DNA of 64,000 bases from Anthoceros angustus. Lineage: Eukaryota > Streptophyta > Anthocerotopsida > Anthocerotales > Anthocerotaceae. Position 1 is the first letter of the stretch, and each line of letters opens with the position of its first letter. The DNA lies in contig MU008206.1 in the NCBI GenBank assembly GCA_010909165.1, forward strand, positions 248,001 to 312,000, given 5' to 3'. The notes beneath the pieces were generated by a model. The model was not told the origin of the DNA, searched no databases, and saw nothing but the letters and a program-made list of their open reading frames with translations. The translations under genes and the position numbers were made by a program. Positions 23,488 through 34,299 of this stretch are shown piece by piece.

Positions 23488-23758
23488 TGATGAGAATCAA
23501 TAGCTCTTAGATAGAAGAGAAACAATGGAATGAATTGATTAATGAGTAAAGTACAAGCCTTTAAATAGGCTGGGTGGTTGGGTGGTTACAACAATATGTT
23601 GTTGTAACCATAAGTAGTTGCAACCATAAGTTGTTGCAACTATAAGTTGTTGTAACTATGTTGTTGTAACAACTAACTACCTAAAGCCCTAGCTCTAAAT
23701 TAATGTTTAAGTAATGAGGCCCTAATGAATAGTGCCCTAAGCTAGACCTATTTCATCA
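23488..23758 (-). repeat. Copia-2 5' LTR
   Basis: A near-identical partner of 16041-16309, so Copia-2 is one of the youngest insertions in the window. Confidence 0.92.
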
Positions 23759-23867
23759 TCATCGCTTCTCATGAGGAATATGAGCACAAAGATGTAAGAA
23801 TTTGAAGGATGTTCAGTCGATCACCGCGAGCCGTAAATACGCCTGAATATCATTTTGTCGCCTCTGG

Positions 23868-24140
23868 ATGACCATCCGATTCCCACATCGCCAAGCACAT
23901 TGGTGTGAGTCGAGCATCCGATCTGCAGCGAAATTGCGGTGGGAAGGATTGTCGGGGCCAAGGTATGTGGTGCGGTCCGGAAGGAAGCTTAGGTCCGATG
24001 TGATCTCGGATGATGTGAAAGCCGGCGTACGCAGTGCAGGAGCTCGCCTCGACCTTCCTCCAACACAAGGACACCAAGCGCCTACGTCGGACCAAACACT
24101 TTTGACCAGCACATCATCCACTTCTTGGATACTTCACGGT
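23868..24140 (+). pseudogene. GGGTGT-1 transposase-like gene, N-terminal segment
   Basis: Frame-shifted plus-strand pieces match the N-terminal region of the GGGTGT-2 gene (49409-49888). They are HIGVSRASDLQR (helix-turn-helix-like in the other copy), RSDVISDDVKAGV (against SDCLPQGVKEAV) and STSSNTRTPS. The last is QHIIHFLDTS (against HIIHFLDTS), directly followed by a GT-containing sequence that may be a splice donor. The segment lies just downstream of Copia-2. It is too short and frame-shifted to function; the identification rests on co-linearity with the second copy. Confidence 0.65.
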
Positions 24141-25063
24141 GAGATGAATATCTTTGGATTCCATGCTTGTGTTGTGAGTGCGAACCTTCATCCGTGCCCT
24201 CACCTTCCATGCTTGTTTGTACTTCACGCATGCGTTATATGTTAGCACTACCTTCCAAATTCGTGTTTGACTCTTGGGCATGATGGTATTGGGGTCGAAG
24301 GGTGTTCACGTAGGCTTCTCGTATGCATACCGGTGTTGTGATTTAGGGACCGGTGATATGGGGTGGATGATTGGTGTTGAGCGAAGGGCTATGTGATGCC
24401 TGTATGGCCTTGTGATGGTTTGGGCTGATTGGTGATGTTGATTCCGCACTGGTTATGTTTTGGGCAAGGCGGGTTCCCAGTTTGGTGTGGGGAGGACGGT
24501 GTTGTGATTTAGGGACCGGTGATATGGGGTGGATGATTGGTGTTGAGCGAAGGGCTATGTGATGCCTGTATGGCCTTGTGATGGTTTGGGCTGATTGGTG
24601 ATGTTGATTCCTGACTGGTTATGTTTTGGGCAAGGCGGGTTCCCAGTTTGGTGTGGGGAGGACGGGGTGTTGTGGTTGCCGCTTGCGTATTGGGGTGGTC
24701 GCCCGGTGATTTTAGTGGACGTGGATGATGTGGACACCGGTGATGTGGTGGTCCGCTATCTTGTTGATTGATGCGTTGGTGATGTGGATGATGGCATGGT
24801 GATAAGGTGGACGGATTGGTGATGTCATGGAGTAGGTGGAGCTGCTTTGCAGCCCTTAGTGATGTGGTGGATGTGTTGGTGTTGTGGATGATGGAATGGT
24901 GATCACACGGTTTGGTGATGTTTTGGAGTTGTTCCATTTTAGTTGGCATCACTTGGTGACCTCGTGTCCGTCGTTGGAAGTGTGTTGCACGTTTTGATAT
25001 TGGCCATCCCATCGGTGATACCACCACTCGCAGGAGTGTATGTAATGAAATCGCTCGTGATGT
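24141..25063. other. Probable intron of GGGTGT-1 transposase, with repeats
   Basis: No coding domain. It contains the 166-bp tandem duplication at 24331-24663 and then a G/T-rich degenerate array of TTGGTGATGTGGTGG-like units up to about 24930. Position between the N-terminal segment and the main body, and the lack of coding content, fit an intron. Confidence 0.5.
24331..24663 (+). repeat. 166-bp tandem duplication
   Basis: CGGTGTTGTGATTTAGGGAC starts at 24331 and again at 24497. The two units are nearly identical. Confidence 0.9.
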
Positions 25064-25079
25064 GTGCGATGCAATTCTA

Positions 25080-26650
25080 CTGCGGTTCGCGAAGAGCATC
25101 CCGACATTTCAATTGGGCAGCGAACTTTTGAGAAATTGAAGCCGTATTTTGTGAAGAGCTGCAGAACGGAACTTGTCTTTATTCTTGGTATCATGTGGAA
25201 ATGGCCTTTCTCAAGGACGCTTTCAATGCTATGCGCGTTGTCTTTCAAGTGTGCATCGGAGGTCAATGTCGCTGTCCATGTGACATATGTGCTCCCCAAG
25301 AAGGTGACGGGCTTGTTCAAGAGTGTAGTGCAACACATGTGTTGTATCCGTCAGGATGTTGCGAAATTGCTTTGTGCGGCGAAAAATGGATGGCACAACC
25401 TCGCATGTTTGCGGTGGCACTTGTGGCGGCGTGGGTGGGGCAAATTGGCTTCATCCGCCGAGTCATCGAATGATAAGCTTCCTCGGTCCGTCCTCGGTGG
25501 CGCGTTTTCAATACCAAGTCGTTGGTTCGACCAAGATGGGCATGAGAAGAAGCGGATCAAACTTGTTTTCATGGAGACTCATCCAAATGATTTTTGTCAT
25601 GTACTTGAAAGAAAAATTGAAAGAGTTCATCCCGCACGATTTTGTGCGATGGCAAGGTTGGAATTTTCGCTTGGAGTGGTTCCGATCGATGTTGTCGTCT
25701 GTCATGGACTTGATCGAACTATGCGTTTGGTGTTCAAAACGAAATTCAATCTATGCATTGGCATAATGACCAGTTTCGATTTTTGTCTTGGTGTTCTATA
25801 GGAGGACGGGTCCAATTGATGCAGGAACCGGCTGCTAACATCGACAAATACTATCACTTCTACATCGTGATGATATGGTCCACGATACCTGTTGTACAAA
25901 GACCGCCTCATGTTGCATTGGCGTGGATGCGTGATTCGGGTTTCAGTGCCGGGAACATTGGTGTTGGTCGGATGGGGCAGCTAGTCAATTTAAAGCATGT
26001 AGGCCTTCTTACTTTGTTGCCCGGTACCCTAGCTTGACTGGTGGTTGCAAGATGCTATGGTCGTTCTTTGGCAGTGGGCATGGCAAAGGCGAACATGACG
26101 GAGCAGGTGCAATCTTGAAAAGGGCATTGCGGGCTGCAGAGTCCTCTCCGAATGCTCCTCGACTGCAGTCTGCCTCTGATGTTGTCACCTACTTAAGAGA
26201 GAACATCTCAGCCGGTGCAACAACGTCGTACAGAAGTGGAGAGCATGCTGTCCATAGGAGCTTCTGGCTGATTGGGAAAACTGAGGTGAACAGGAGGAAC
26301 AAGTTTAATTGTGACCCAATACCTGGGTCGAAAAAAATGCATAGCATATATGGTTTCAGCGTTACAGACCCAACTCAACTGAAAATGCGCATGTTGGCAG
26401 CTCAGGCCGACTGCCTTCAAGTCGATTCTGAAACTGCCGGTGGATCCGAGACTCGTATCCATTAGGCCACATGGACAACCCACGGAAGGAGCCCGTACTC
26501 GGAGAAGAGGCCGGGATGTCGAGTCTGGATACCTTCGCCGCTTGCTACTCGGGAGGAACAAGGAGCTTTGGAAACTACCGTTGATGGCCTTGACGATGAT
26601 GCTATGGAGGATGTGGACATGGCCGACCTCCTAGAAGTTGGTGATACGTT
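25080..26650 (+). pseudogene. GGGTGT-1 transposase-like protein, main body (copy a)
   Basis: A DDE/DDD (RNase H-like) transposase is inferred. Readable blocks in order: HPDISIGQRTFEKLKPYFVK; WYHVEMAFLKDAFNAMR; the Cys cluster CRCPCDIC; MYLKEKLKEFIPHDFVRWQG; VMDLIE then YAFGVQNEIQSMHWHNDQ (first Asp codon 25707-25709). Next are WSDGAASQFK (Asp 25971-25973), FVARYPSLTGGCKMLWSFFG and GHGKGEHDGAGA (Asp 26097-26099), followed by ILKRALRAAESSPNAPRLQS. The C-terminal end reads LEVGDTFVVR. Uncharacterised plant and animal transposon proteins share the pattern MDF..NY, SDG..QFK and HGKG..DG.G...KR. Frame changes near 25350 and 25710 inactivate this copy. The gene's 3' half is tandemly duplicated downstream. 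Confidence 0.75.
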
Positions 26651-26654
26651 TGTT

Positions 26655-28168
26655 GTGCGAAATTGCTTTGTGTGCGAAACCGGATGGCACAACCTCGCAT
26701 GTTTGCGGGGCACTTGTGGCGTGGGCAAATTTCTGTCCCGAGTCATCGAATGATAAGCTTCCTCGGTCCAGTCCTCGGTGGCGCCGTTTTCAATACCAAG
26801 TCGTTGGTTCGACCAAGATGGGCATGAGAAGAAGCGGATCAAACTTGTTTTCATGGAGACTCATCCAAATGATTTTTGTCATGTACTTGAAAGAAAAATT
26901 GAAAGAGTTCATCCCGCACGATTTTGTGCGATGGCAAGGGTTGGAATTTTCGCTGTTGCTTGGAGTGGTTCCCGATCGATGTTGTCGTCATGGACTTGGA
27001 CTTTAACTATGCGTTTGGTGTTCAAAACGAAATTCAATCTATGCATTGGCATAATGAGTGTTTCGATTTTTGTCTTGGTGTTCTATAGGAGGACGGGTCC
27101 AATTGATGCACAGGAACCCGCTAACATCGACAAATACTATCACTTCTACATCGATGATATGGTCCACGATACGTTTGTACAAAGACCGCCTCATGTTGCA
27201 TTGGCGTGGATGCGTGATTCGGGTTTCAGTGCCGGGAACATTGGTGTTGGTCCGATGGGGCAGCTAGTCAATTTAAAGCATGTAGGCCTTCTTACTTTGT
27301 TGCGGTACCCTAGCTTGACTGGTGGTTGCAAGATGCTATGGTCGTTGGGGCATGGCAAAGGCGAACATGACGAGCAGTGCAATCTTGAAAAGGGCATTGC
27401 TGCAGAGTCCTCTCCGAATGCTCCTCGATCCCCGATGTTGTCACCTACTTAAGAGAGAACATCGGTGCAACAACGTCGCATAAGTGGAGAGCATGTCCAT
27501 AGGAGCTCTGATTGGGAAAAGCGAGGTGAGCAGGAGGAACAAGTTTAATTGTGACCCAACAGGTCAAAAAATGCATAGCATATATGGTTTCGGCCATGAC
27601 CCAACTCAATCGAAAATGCGCATGTTGGTGCCGTCGTCAAGTGATTCTCTATGTGAAACTGTCGCCCATGCAGGGATCTGGAGACTCGTATCCGTTAGGC
27701 CACATGGACAACCCACGGGAGGAGCCCGTACTCGGAGAAGAGGCCGGGATGTCGAGTCGTGATACCGCTTGCTACTCAGGAGGAACAAGGAGCTTTGGAA
27801 AATACCGTTGATGGCCTTGACGATGATGCTGTGGAGGATGTGTCGGACATGGCCGACCTCCTAGAAGTTGGTGATACGTTTGTTGTGCACGACATCAAGA
27901 CGAGGGGCAATTGTTTTACCTTGTGCACACGCTTGAAGCAAACCCTCTGTAACAAGTGGTGCCCTTGGAGCAACTCAACATTCCGAGTGGGAGAAGTGGT
28001 TGTCTCGTGGCGATTACACACTCCACACGACGGCGCGGCCCTGTACACATTGAAGAGAATGAGGAGTGCACCCTTCATGCCGATCGTGTCCTAAGTTGCA
28101 AGATTGAATTGCGGGTGTACGATAGTGAAGGTGTGGAGTGCTATTCTTTAGAGGGGAAGCTCTCGTGA
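26655..28168 (+). pseudogene. GGGTGT-1 transposase-like protein, duplicated 3' half (copy b) and C-terminus
   Basis: This repeats 25355-26650 from NCFVCETGWHNLACLRGTC onward. The join falls inside GDTFVV(R)NCF, so the repeat began within the C-terminal domain. The SDGAASQFK block is present (27252), but GHGKGEHDGAGA has become GHGKGEHDEQ through a small deletion, and many other 1-10-bp deletions break the frame. Beyond the repeat it continues with GDTFVVHDIKTRGNCFTLCT, FRVGEVVVSWRLHTP and CKIELRVYDSEGVECYSLEG, the best view of the C-terminal domain. Confidence 0.75.
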
Positions 28169-29318
28169 GTGACCACCTTGGTAAGAGAAAGCAACTCGAG
28201 CCTTGTGCTAGAAAGCACATGTGCGTAATGATTGGTCTCCCTCTATTGTACGAGGCCCACGTTTGGCAAACATAACCACGCGACCACCAAGCTGGTCACT
28301 AACTATTTGCTCACTAACCGTTGTCACTAACTGTGGCGCCAGTGCACGAAGTTATTTTGCAAATGGGTCTTGTCCATGTTAACACGTTGATACATGGCTT
28401 CTTTAGGGGTCTGAAGGTCCAAGCGGGATGCACATAGATATGCCGCTTGCATTCATGCAAAACACTTATTCCGTGGAATTTGCTTACAAGGGCATTTGCA
28501 TTAAAAGTTGAGTTCTGGTCTCGGGACACATGATTATCCGCCACACGTCAAGCCCACTTTCGCCAATTGACCCCCACGTGGTGTCCAGGCCTTGTCCTTG
28601 GTGGCACATAGTCTGGCTTTAAATGGCGTGATACCACAACTGGGGTCAGTCACATCCGCCTCTACACAGGGAATGCAATGGCCGCCATGTGCTCTAACTT
28701 GGGTCTTGTGATTTGTCGAACCCTGCCGCAGCTCCTCTGGTTCCGCCCTTGATCTGGGAGAAGCCATGGGCAGCCGAGGCAAGGAGCTTGATGGAAGCGA
28801 AGGTTTTGGCCGCAATGCGGTTCCAAGATCGACGGCGCGGCGGCGGGTCATCGGGCTTCGAAGAGGGAGCGTGGATGCGCCATATGCCGGAAGACCTCAA
28901 GTCGCTCGAATTGCGAGGAAGGGATGTCGACCGTGTTGTTGAGGATGATTGTGACATGGCGTGTTATAGACAATGAATCAAGGATGGCGGTGGAAAGTGG
29001 CGACTCTTGATGGCGCGGGTTTGCCACGCAATGGAAGCATGCTGTTAGCTACGGTCTTGTGATTGGGGCCGTCTTCCACATTGCTGGATAGCCTGGACAT
29101 GGCGCGTGCATGTTGTTGTGCCGAAGCCCTTGTAGGCGGCAGCGTGCTTGGATGTAGTTGTTACCCAAGTCTCGTAACTTGATCCCTCCCCAGGCTGTGT
29201 ACCAGAGTTGGAAAGGATGTTGTGTGGCATGTGCTAATGCAAGACGGGGTGAAGGCATGTTTCGTTAATGTCAAGTGCAGAGGTAAATCTTGTTGCCTCA
29301 TGTCGGCAAGTTTATCAG
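28169..29318. other. Region between convergent GGGTGT-1 genes; no recognised gene
   Basis: Short frames on both strands (for example plus 28713-28976, ending RDVDRVVEDDCDMACYRQ) have no recognisable domain. This is presumed 3' flanking sequence of the convergent genes. Confidence 0.35.
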
Positions 29319-29869
29319 TGACCATTGTATGTGGATCAACCAAAAAGAAAACGGGCCTCCTTAACAACCCTACATTTAGGCATGGGTGCCTAGAAACTCA
29401 AAACCACGCACAGGTGCCGACCATACCAGCCAAGACAATCACTTGACCTCAAGTCCCTCCTTGTCATGCTCCCTCTTAGCCACCCAGTATATTTGGCGAT
29501 TGTGGGGGGCTCACCAATACACTGGATGTCTTGGGTAGCCTTCGGGATGGCATCATCAAGTTTGTTGCCAAAACCATGTCCTCCTCTATTGCGGTGACCA
29601 TTGTATGTGGATCAACCAAAAAGCGGGCCTCCTTAACAACCCTACATTTAGGCATGGGTGCCTAGAAACTCAAAACCACGCCGCAGACGATTACCCGACC
29701 ATACCAAGACAATCACTTGACCGTAAGTCCCTCCTTGTCATGCTCCCTCTTAGCCACCCGGTCAGATATTTGGCGATTGTGGGGCTCACACTGGATGTCT
29801 TGGGTAGCCTTGGGATGGCGATCACTGAAGTTTGTCGCCAAAACCATGTCCTCCTCAATTGCAGTGGGG
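29319..29869 (+). repeat. 275-bp tandem duplication
   Basis: GTGACCATTGTATGTGGATC begins at 29319 and again at 29594, and the two units align over about 275 bases. The duplication overlaps the 3' end of the minus-strand RING gene. Confidence 0.88.
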
Positions 29870-30294
29870 TGACCACGGACACCTGAGTTTAGGAGCTGGT
29901 ACACCCCCTCTGAATTTGGCTCCTGCTCGTAATAATAAGCCATGATCACCCTACTGCCAATAGGAAACACCTTGCCGCTTTGCCATGCTTTGTCAGCAAA
30001 CGGCTTGGCTAGGTGGCAGACCGCGTCGATACACTGTAGCACATAGAACTCCACATGCTCTACATTTCCCTTGGGAGCCAGCACCATAAAGTTACTACCT
30101 GCACGGACTGTGTCCGCTCCTATCATAAGACCTTGAGGCATGGGTGGGGCAGGCACTTCATCCACATTCTCTACAGCTGACCACTGAGCACCCTTGTGCT
30201 TCCCACGGATGTTTCTTTTGGGGGCCTGTTTCCCATTCTTCCTTTTCGCCTCCGGCTTCCGAACTTGACGCCGAGGAGGTCTGCCTCCTACCAC
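29713..30294 (-). pseudogene. GGGTGT-1 RING/coiled-coil gene, C-terminal GDNF-type domain
   Basis: The minus-strand frame reads a Lys/Arg-rich stretch (RRQVRKPEAKRKNGKQAPKR), then DTVRAGSNFMVLAPKGNVEH, VEFYVLQCIDAVCH and PIGSRVIMAYYYEQEPNSEG. The same segment in GGGTGT-2 (52481-52935, minus) reads LEPGDNYMVRVEPGNAENVK and FYLLRCVEVLR, clearly homologous. The layout (basic linker, then a GDNF..V.AP...FY.L.C core, then a YY strand) also resembles the end of the transposase gene. The fold and function are unknown; a BAH- or Tudor-like reader is only a guess. Confidence 0.6.
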
Positions 30295-31376
30295 TACTGC
30301 GCATCGCTCTCCTTTCCTTCATTGGTTTTTCTCGATTCGCCCACGGTGCGCGCGAACTCGTCAACCATTTCAAAAGTCACCATTTCATTCGCAGGCCCAC
30401 CTTCTTCATTGGGCATGATGGGCCCACCACCACTTGCAAGAACACCGTCACGTCGACTGCGGTGAAGAGCACCGACATTGATTCGGGTTGCAAGTATGTT
30501 CCAGATCGATGTGCACCCGCCTCCACATCGCCGGATGCTCCAAAAGTTTTTGATGTTCGCTGATTGAGGCGTCATCCGCAACAACCCTATCTCGCTATAA
30601 CTTGATTGGCACCAATCATCACGGTATCCACGCCACCCTCATGATCTCCACCGCCACCACACCGCTACCAAGCTGGACATCACCGGTTGTCGTCAATGCC
30701 AAATGGACACTTTGGTCCGGCCGTCACTTGCCACATGATCCAAGATATTGGTCACGGTAGAACACCACCGACTCGCCGTCATTACATTTATCAACACATT
30801 CAATTGCGCCACCTCCAAGTTATCACTTGATTCACAAGACTACGGACACCACAACCATTTCATCACCTACATCCACACCTCCACTCGAATACCGGTGGGA
30901 AGGCACCGTTGCATGCAATAAGAGACCGCATACACACCCGTGACCAACGAGAGCGAGGCGCGCCACCGTTGTAGCTTGTCCGTGGCTGGTCATCTGCAGA
31001 ACGGACAAACATGTACTCAAAGTGTAGACAATATCTAGTTTCAACAAAGCAATGCCCTCACAAACCCACACCGATGTCCTTCGAGGAACACGCACATGCC
31101 AACTTGCCGTGCATTCCTCACCAACTTCAACCCTGTGGGGACCTTGTGTCTGGCGGCCTTGGTGGAGTAGGAGCTATGTCCAGAACGGAGGGTCGCTGTG
31201 GTCACCTGTGGGGACAACGTCATCTTCAATTTGTGAGTCTAGCACCATGCACGAGTAATCGCTGCCCAAACATGCGCGAACAACACGAGGCTTTTCCTCC
31301 GGGCATTGGGGTCTGCGAAGGAATTCACGTAGGCTTCATGTGCCTCCTTCGGCCTTGCAAGCAGCAAATTCATCAG
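30295..31376. other. Probable intron or linker of the GGGTGT-1 RING gene
   Basis: No recognisable domain on the minus strand. 30590-30830 is C/A-rich with ATCACC and CACCACC motifs, the complement of the GGTGATG-type repeats in the transposase intron. Confidence 0.35.
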
Positions 31377-31857
31377 CTACACGTGGAGAAATACGTTGAC
31401 ATCGGCCAGTTGGCATAATTGCACCTGGACCAGTTCGATGTCAGATGACAAAGAAAATTTAGTCAGACTTCCAACAAATGAAAATGGACAAGACAACAAA
31501 CACTGGAGAACTGGAACATACATATTGGAGACTCCAAGATTTTTTCTTGGGTGTGGCCAACCAATTCTTCTTGGTGATTGTGACTCAATGTCTTTCCATC
31601 GTGTCATGGTCGCCGGGTCTCCAATGCACTCGAGGAACTCTTTCTCCCAAGTGTCTCGCTGGTCCTGTTCCCATGGAAGGAGCTTCTCCTCTGGTGCTTT
31701 GATCAGCCAACCCTTCGCTCTCAACCATGATGCAGGCACATCAGCATTGCACCCTGGACGTGGGCAGCAACAATGTTTGTCAAGTGCCTGATACAGGCAG
31801 ATATCGTGGAAGCAGTGGCCACATGGAGTGAAGACCATCTCGTTACAGGCGTACCAC
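31377..31857 (-). pseudogene. GGGTGT-1 RING-like exon
   Basis: From a splice-acceptor-like TGTCATGGCAG|GTGG (exon start 31857) the minus strand reads RWYACNEMVFTPCGHCFHDI, CLYQALDKHCCCPRPGC, RAKGWLI and PWEQDQRDTWEKEFLECIGD. The C-x-H-x2-H-x2-C set followed by C-x4-C fits the second half of a RING-H2-like zinc site. The first Cys pair should lie in the upstream exon, where it is visible in GGGTGT-2 as CPIC but not here. The Cys residues of CNVC just upstream fall in the presumed intron. The GGGTGT-2 copy has the same intron position and downstream sequence (VAKGWDL). Confidence 0.65.
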
Positions 31858-32405
31858 CTGCCATGACACACATTACACTTTAGGACACACCAGAAGCTTG
31901 CAGCTTTGAAGGAAAACCACTGGTTGCGTGAGAAAGGAATCACCTTGGCCTTGGCACCACATGACTAGGTGGTGCCAAGGCCACCTCCTGTCCGCCAACC
32001 CACCACTACATCACCAAGTCCAAGAACCCATCCACGAAACCATGACATCACCGGCCACCACCGCCACCAACCTACCACTACATCACGAATGCCACCACTG
32101 CCCACCGACCTACCCCTACGACGAAGGCCATAACTGCACACAAGCCATGCACTACATCACCAAGGCCACCAAAAGCTCACGGGACACCCGATATGAACAC
32201 CAACCAATTCCTCACCATCCCGTCCAAGTGATCACCCACCCTTCCACGGAGAACACATGAGTCACCACCCCTTGAGCACCCCTACCACCACCTCACCATC
32301 CCGTGAACGTCACCAGAGCACCCAACCTGCAGACATCACCATAAGGAAAACATCATGGACACCTCGTCCGTGTGCAAGAAGAATCCACACTTACACAGAC
32401 AAACA
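31858..32405. repeat. Degenerate CACCACTACATCACC repeats, probable intron
   Basis: 31960-32340 holds recurring ACCACTACATCACCAAG-like units separated by about 70-90 bases, plus other C/A-rich repeats. On the minus (sense) strand these read GGTGATGTAGTGG, like the repeats in the transposase intron. Confidence 0.5.
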
Positions 32406-33060
32406 CTACACGCCGTACACGGGGCATGACTTGGCGGGAGAGGGAGCCGACACCCACGCAGTGATCCATGTTCGCCCATGTTGAACGCTACTGGAGAACA
32501 TCCTCATGTTTTCAAGAGAAGCCGGTGTCCGAGCTTGTTCCTCATGCTTTTTTTTCTCCTTCAACTGTCGAAACACCCTCGGAATATTTAGTTTTGTCAA
32601 GCACGAATTTGAATGTCTGAGTCTCGAATACTCGTCGTCAAGCCCTCCACTATTCATGACCATGTCAAGCTGGACCTTGGTGTTGCCCAAATCCAAGAGT
32701 GCCTCCTCCCCATCTTTTGACAAAACAGCCTCCTCCGCAAAGACAAGCTTCCAACTCGCACTAATTTTTCCAGACCTCATCCATGACAACCTTTGGTGCC
32801 CATGGCTCAAGACACGTAGCTGGCCAGTGTCACTTTTCTCCGCCACTGCAATCAATTGGAGACTCCTCGTCTCCCTTCTTGCCGGCCTCCTCTTCTACAT
32901 TCTTTGCGGAGGTCCGTCCTTCTTCATGGCCTTCGTGCTTCCTCTTCCAACTCGAGAGCTCCGAGATTGCTGGGAGGATCGCCGTGGTCGTTCTCCGGCT
33001 CACCGAGTGGAACACTCTTCCACATCAACCTCCGCCTCCTGCATCATCACCGCCACCACA
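32406..33060 (-). pseudogene. GGGTGT-1 RING gene, upstream coding segment
   Basis: Minus-strand frames encode a charged, helical-looking stretch: EEAVLSKDGEEALLDLGNTK, VQLDMVMNSGGLDDEYSRLR and RVFRQLKEKKKHEEQART. Upstream is KRKHEGHEEGRTSAKNVEEE. By position it corresponds to the coiled-coil segment of GGGTGT-2 (59401-59821), but I could not align the two residue by residue. No known domain. Confidence 0.4.
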
Positions 33061-34299
33061 GTTGTGAAGAATCGTTGTATTCTCTGCAGATGGGACTTCC
33101 ACACTGTGATTTCTTCTCCATCGCATCCGCCTTATCCTCTTCTCAGCCTAAATAGTACTCAAACCAATTCACACGCTTGCCAAGCTTCTTCTCGATTAGG
33201 AACCCAAGTGCCACAAACCGTGGCACCCTTTGCGATGCAGCCGTGGAGCCCGCCCATACTGACTTCTCAACAAGACTATCAACATCGTCCACTCTATGTC
33301 GACAAGAGGTCTGTGATCCCCAAGAGGTATCCATCGTTCCCATTAGTGACATCCCCAAAATGCCTCTTGATCTCATCTTCACCTCCAATAGCCTCCTTTA
33401 GTCCAACTGTAGTTCAAAGACATCTCACATTCACACCGTAGTTGACAATTCCATATCACCGTAGTGCCAACACCAATGCCCCCCGAATTTTTCAGAATGT
33501 CGTGTCCTTGCAGCCGCAGACACCTTTGCGCTCTATCCAACCTAGCCTTCACCGCGCCTAGCGCCTCGCCCATCTTGCTTGCACAGAGGCGCTTGACACA
33601 CCACCGGGTATCGCGACCGCTCCGCCACACGCCGAGCCTTCACCCTACTCGTTGCTAGTGACATGGTGTCCTTCACCTCACGGCTGCGCCTTGTCCGCAC
33701 CCACTCCCGCTTGGCACACACGCGCTCCTCGTTCGAAGGCGGATCGCCGCACGGCGAACCCAAACGCCTTCCGCACAAACCCACCGCCTATTGCCCGCAC
33801 CACCGAGCTCCCAACCGTAGAAACTTTACGACTCCAAGCGGGTTCTGCGACGCCACCGCCACACCTACTATTCGCGCGAGAGCTCTAGCGAAGACATATA
33901 GGGACTCACCGGGAAAACCTCGGTGGCTGCCTCGAGTTCGCCGCACCACTCCCGCTTGGCCGCACCACAACGCCCACGCTCCACGAAAAGGCCGCTGCAC
34001 GACGGACCCAAACGCCCGCAGCCACCGCCCGCCGCACCACCGAGCTACCAACCGGCTGAAGAACGGTTCACCCCCAAGCGACCTGCGCACAATCACCGTC
34101 ACACACCACCTATTGCCCGACGACATAGCTCTAGCAAAACCCATGTAGGGACTCCACATGGTGACAATCCTCACTGCCGTCAAGGTTGAGCTCATTCGTG
34201 ATGCATGCACAAATCCAATGCTTGTGAGTCTCAACATTAGGAGCACGGTGATGGAAGTGGATAACCTCATTATCACCCTTAAAAGTCAACGAGCATCCC
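33061..34299. other. GGGTGT-1 right part: leader of the RING gene with tandem duplication
   Basis: No recognised domain. 33690-33910 and 33945-34150 are diverged direct copies of about 250 bases: both contain CACTCCCGCTTGG, ACCCAAACGC, CACCACCGAGCT.CCAACCG and GAGCTCTAGCGAAGACATAT or GACATAGCTCTAGCAAAACC. The GC-rich sequence and position fit a promoter or 5' leader of the minus-strand gene. Confidence 0.4.

Larger units (their letters stand above)
16041..23758 (-). mobile_element. Copia-2: Ty1/copia retrotransposon nested in GGGTGT-1 (7.7 kb)
   Basis: Two nearly identical 269-271-bp LTRs (16041-16309 and 23488-23758) enclose gag-pol on the minus strand. The primer binding site next to the 5' LTR is TGGTATCAGAGCAT, an exact plant initiator-Met tRNA match. 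A purine-rich GTGAGTGGGAG lies next to the 3' LTR. I could not find a target-site duplication: the left flank ends TTGTT and the right flank starts TCATC. The post-pol region is unusually long (1.95 kb) and may hold foreign sequence. The order gag, protease, integrase, RT, RNase H is Ty1/copia. All frames carry stops or shifts. Confidence 0.9.

Noticed and set aside
28713-28976. Small plus-strand gene (87 codons)
   Set aside because: Open frames of similar length exist on the opposite strand over the same bases and no domain or conserved counterpart exists in GGGTGT-2.
31858-31885. CNVC as the first RING Cys pair in GGGTGT-1
   Set aside because: It lies upstream of the conserved TGTCATGGCAG splice acceptor, so it is probably intronic; in GGGTGT-2 the pair CPIC lies in the preceding exon.
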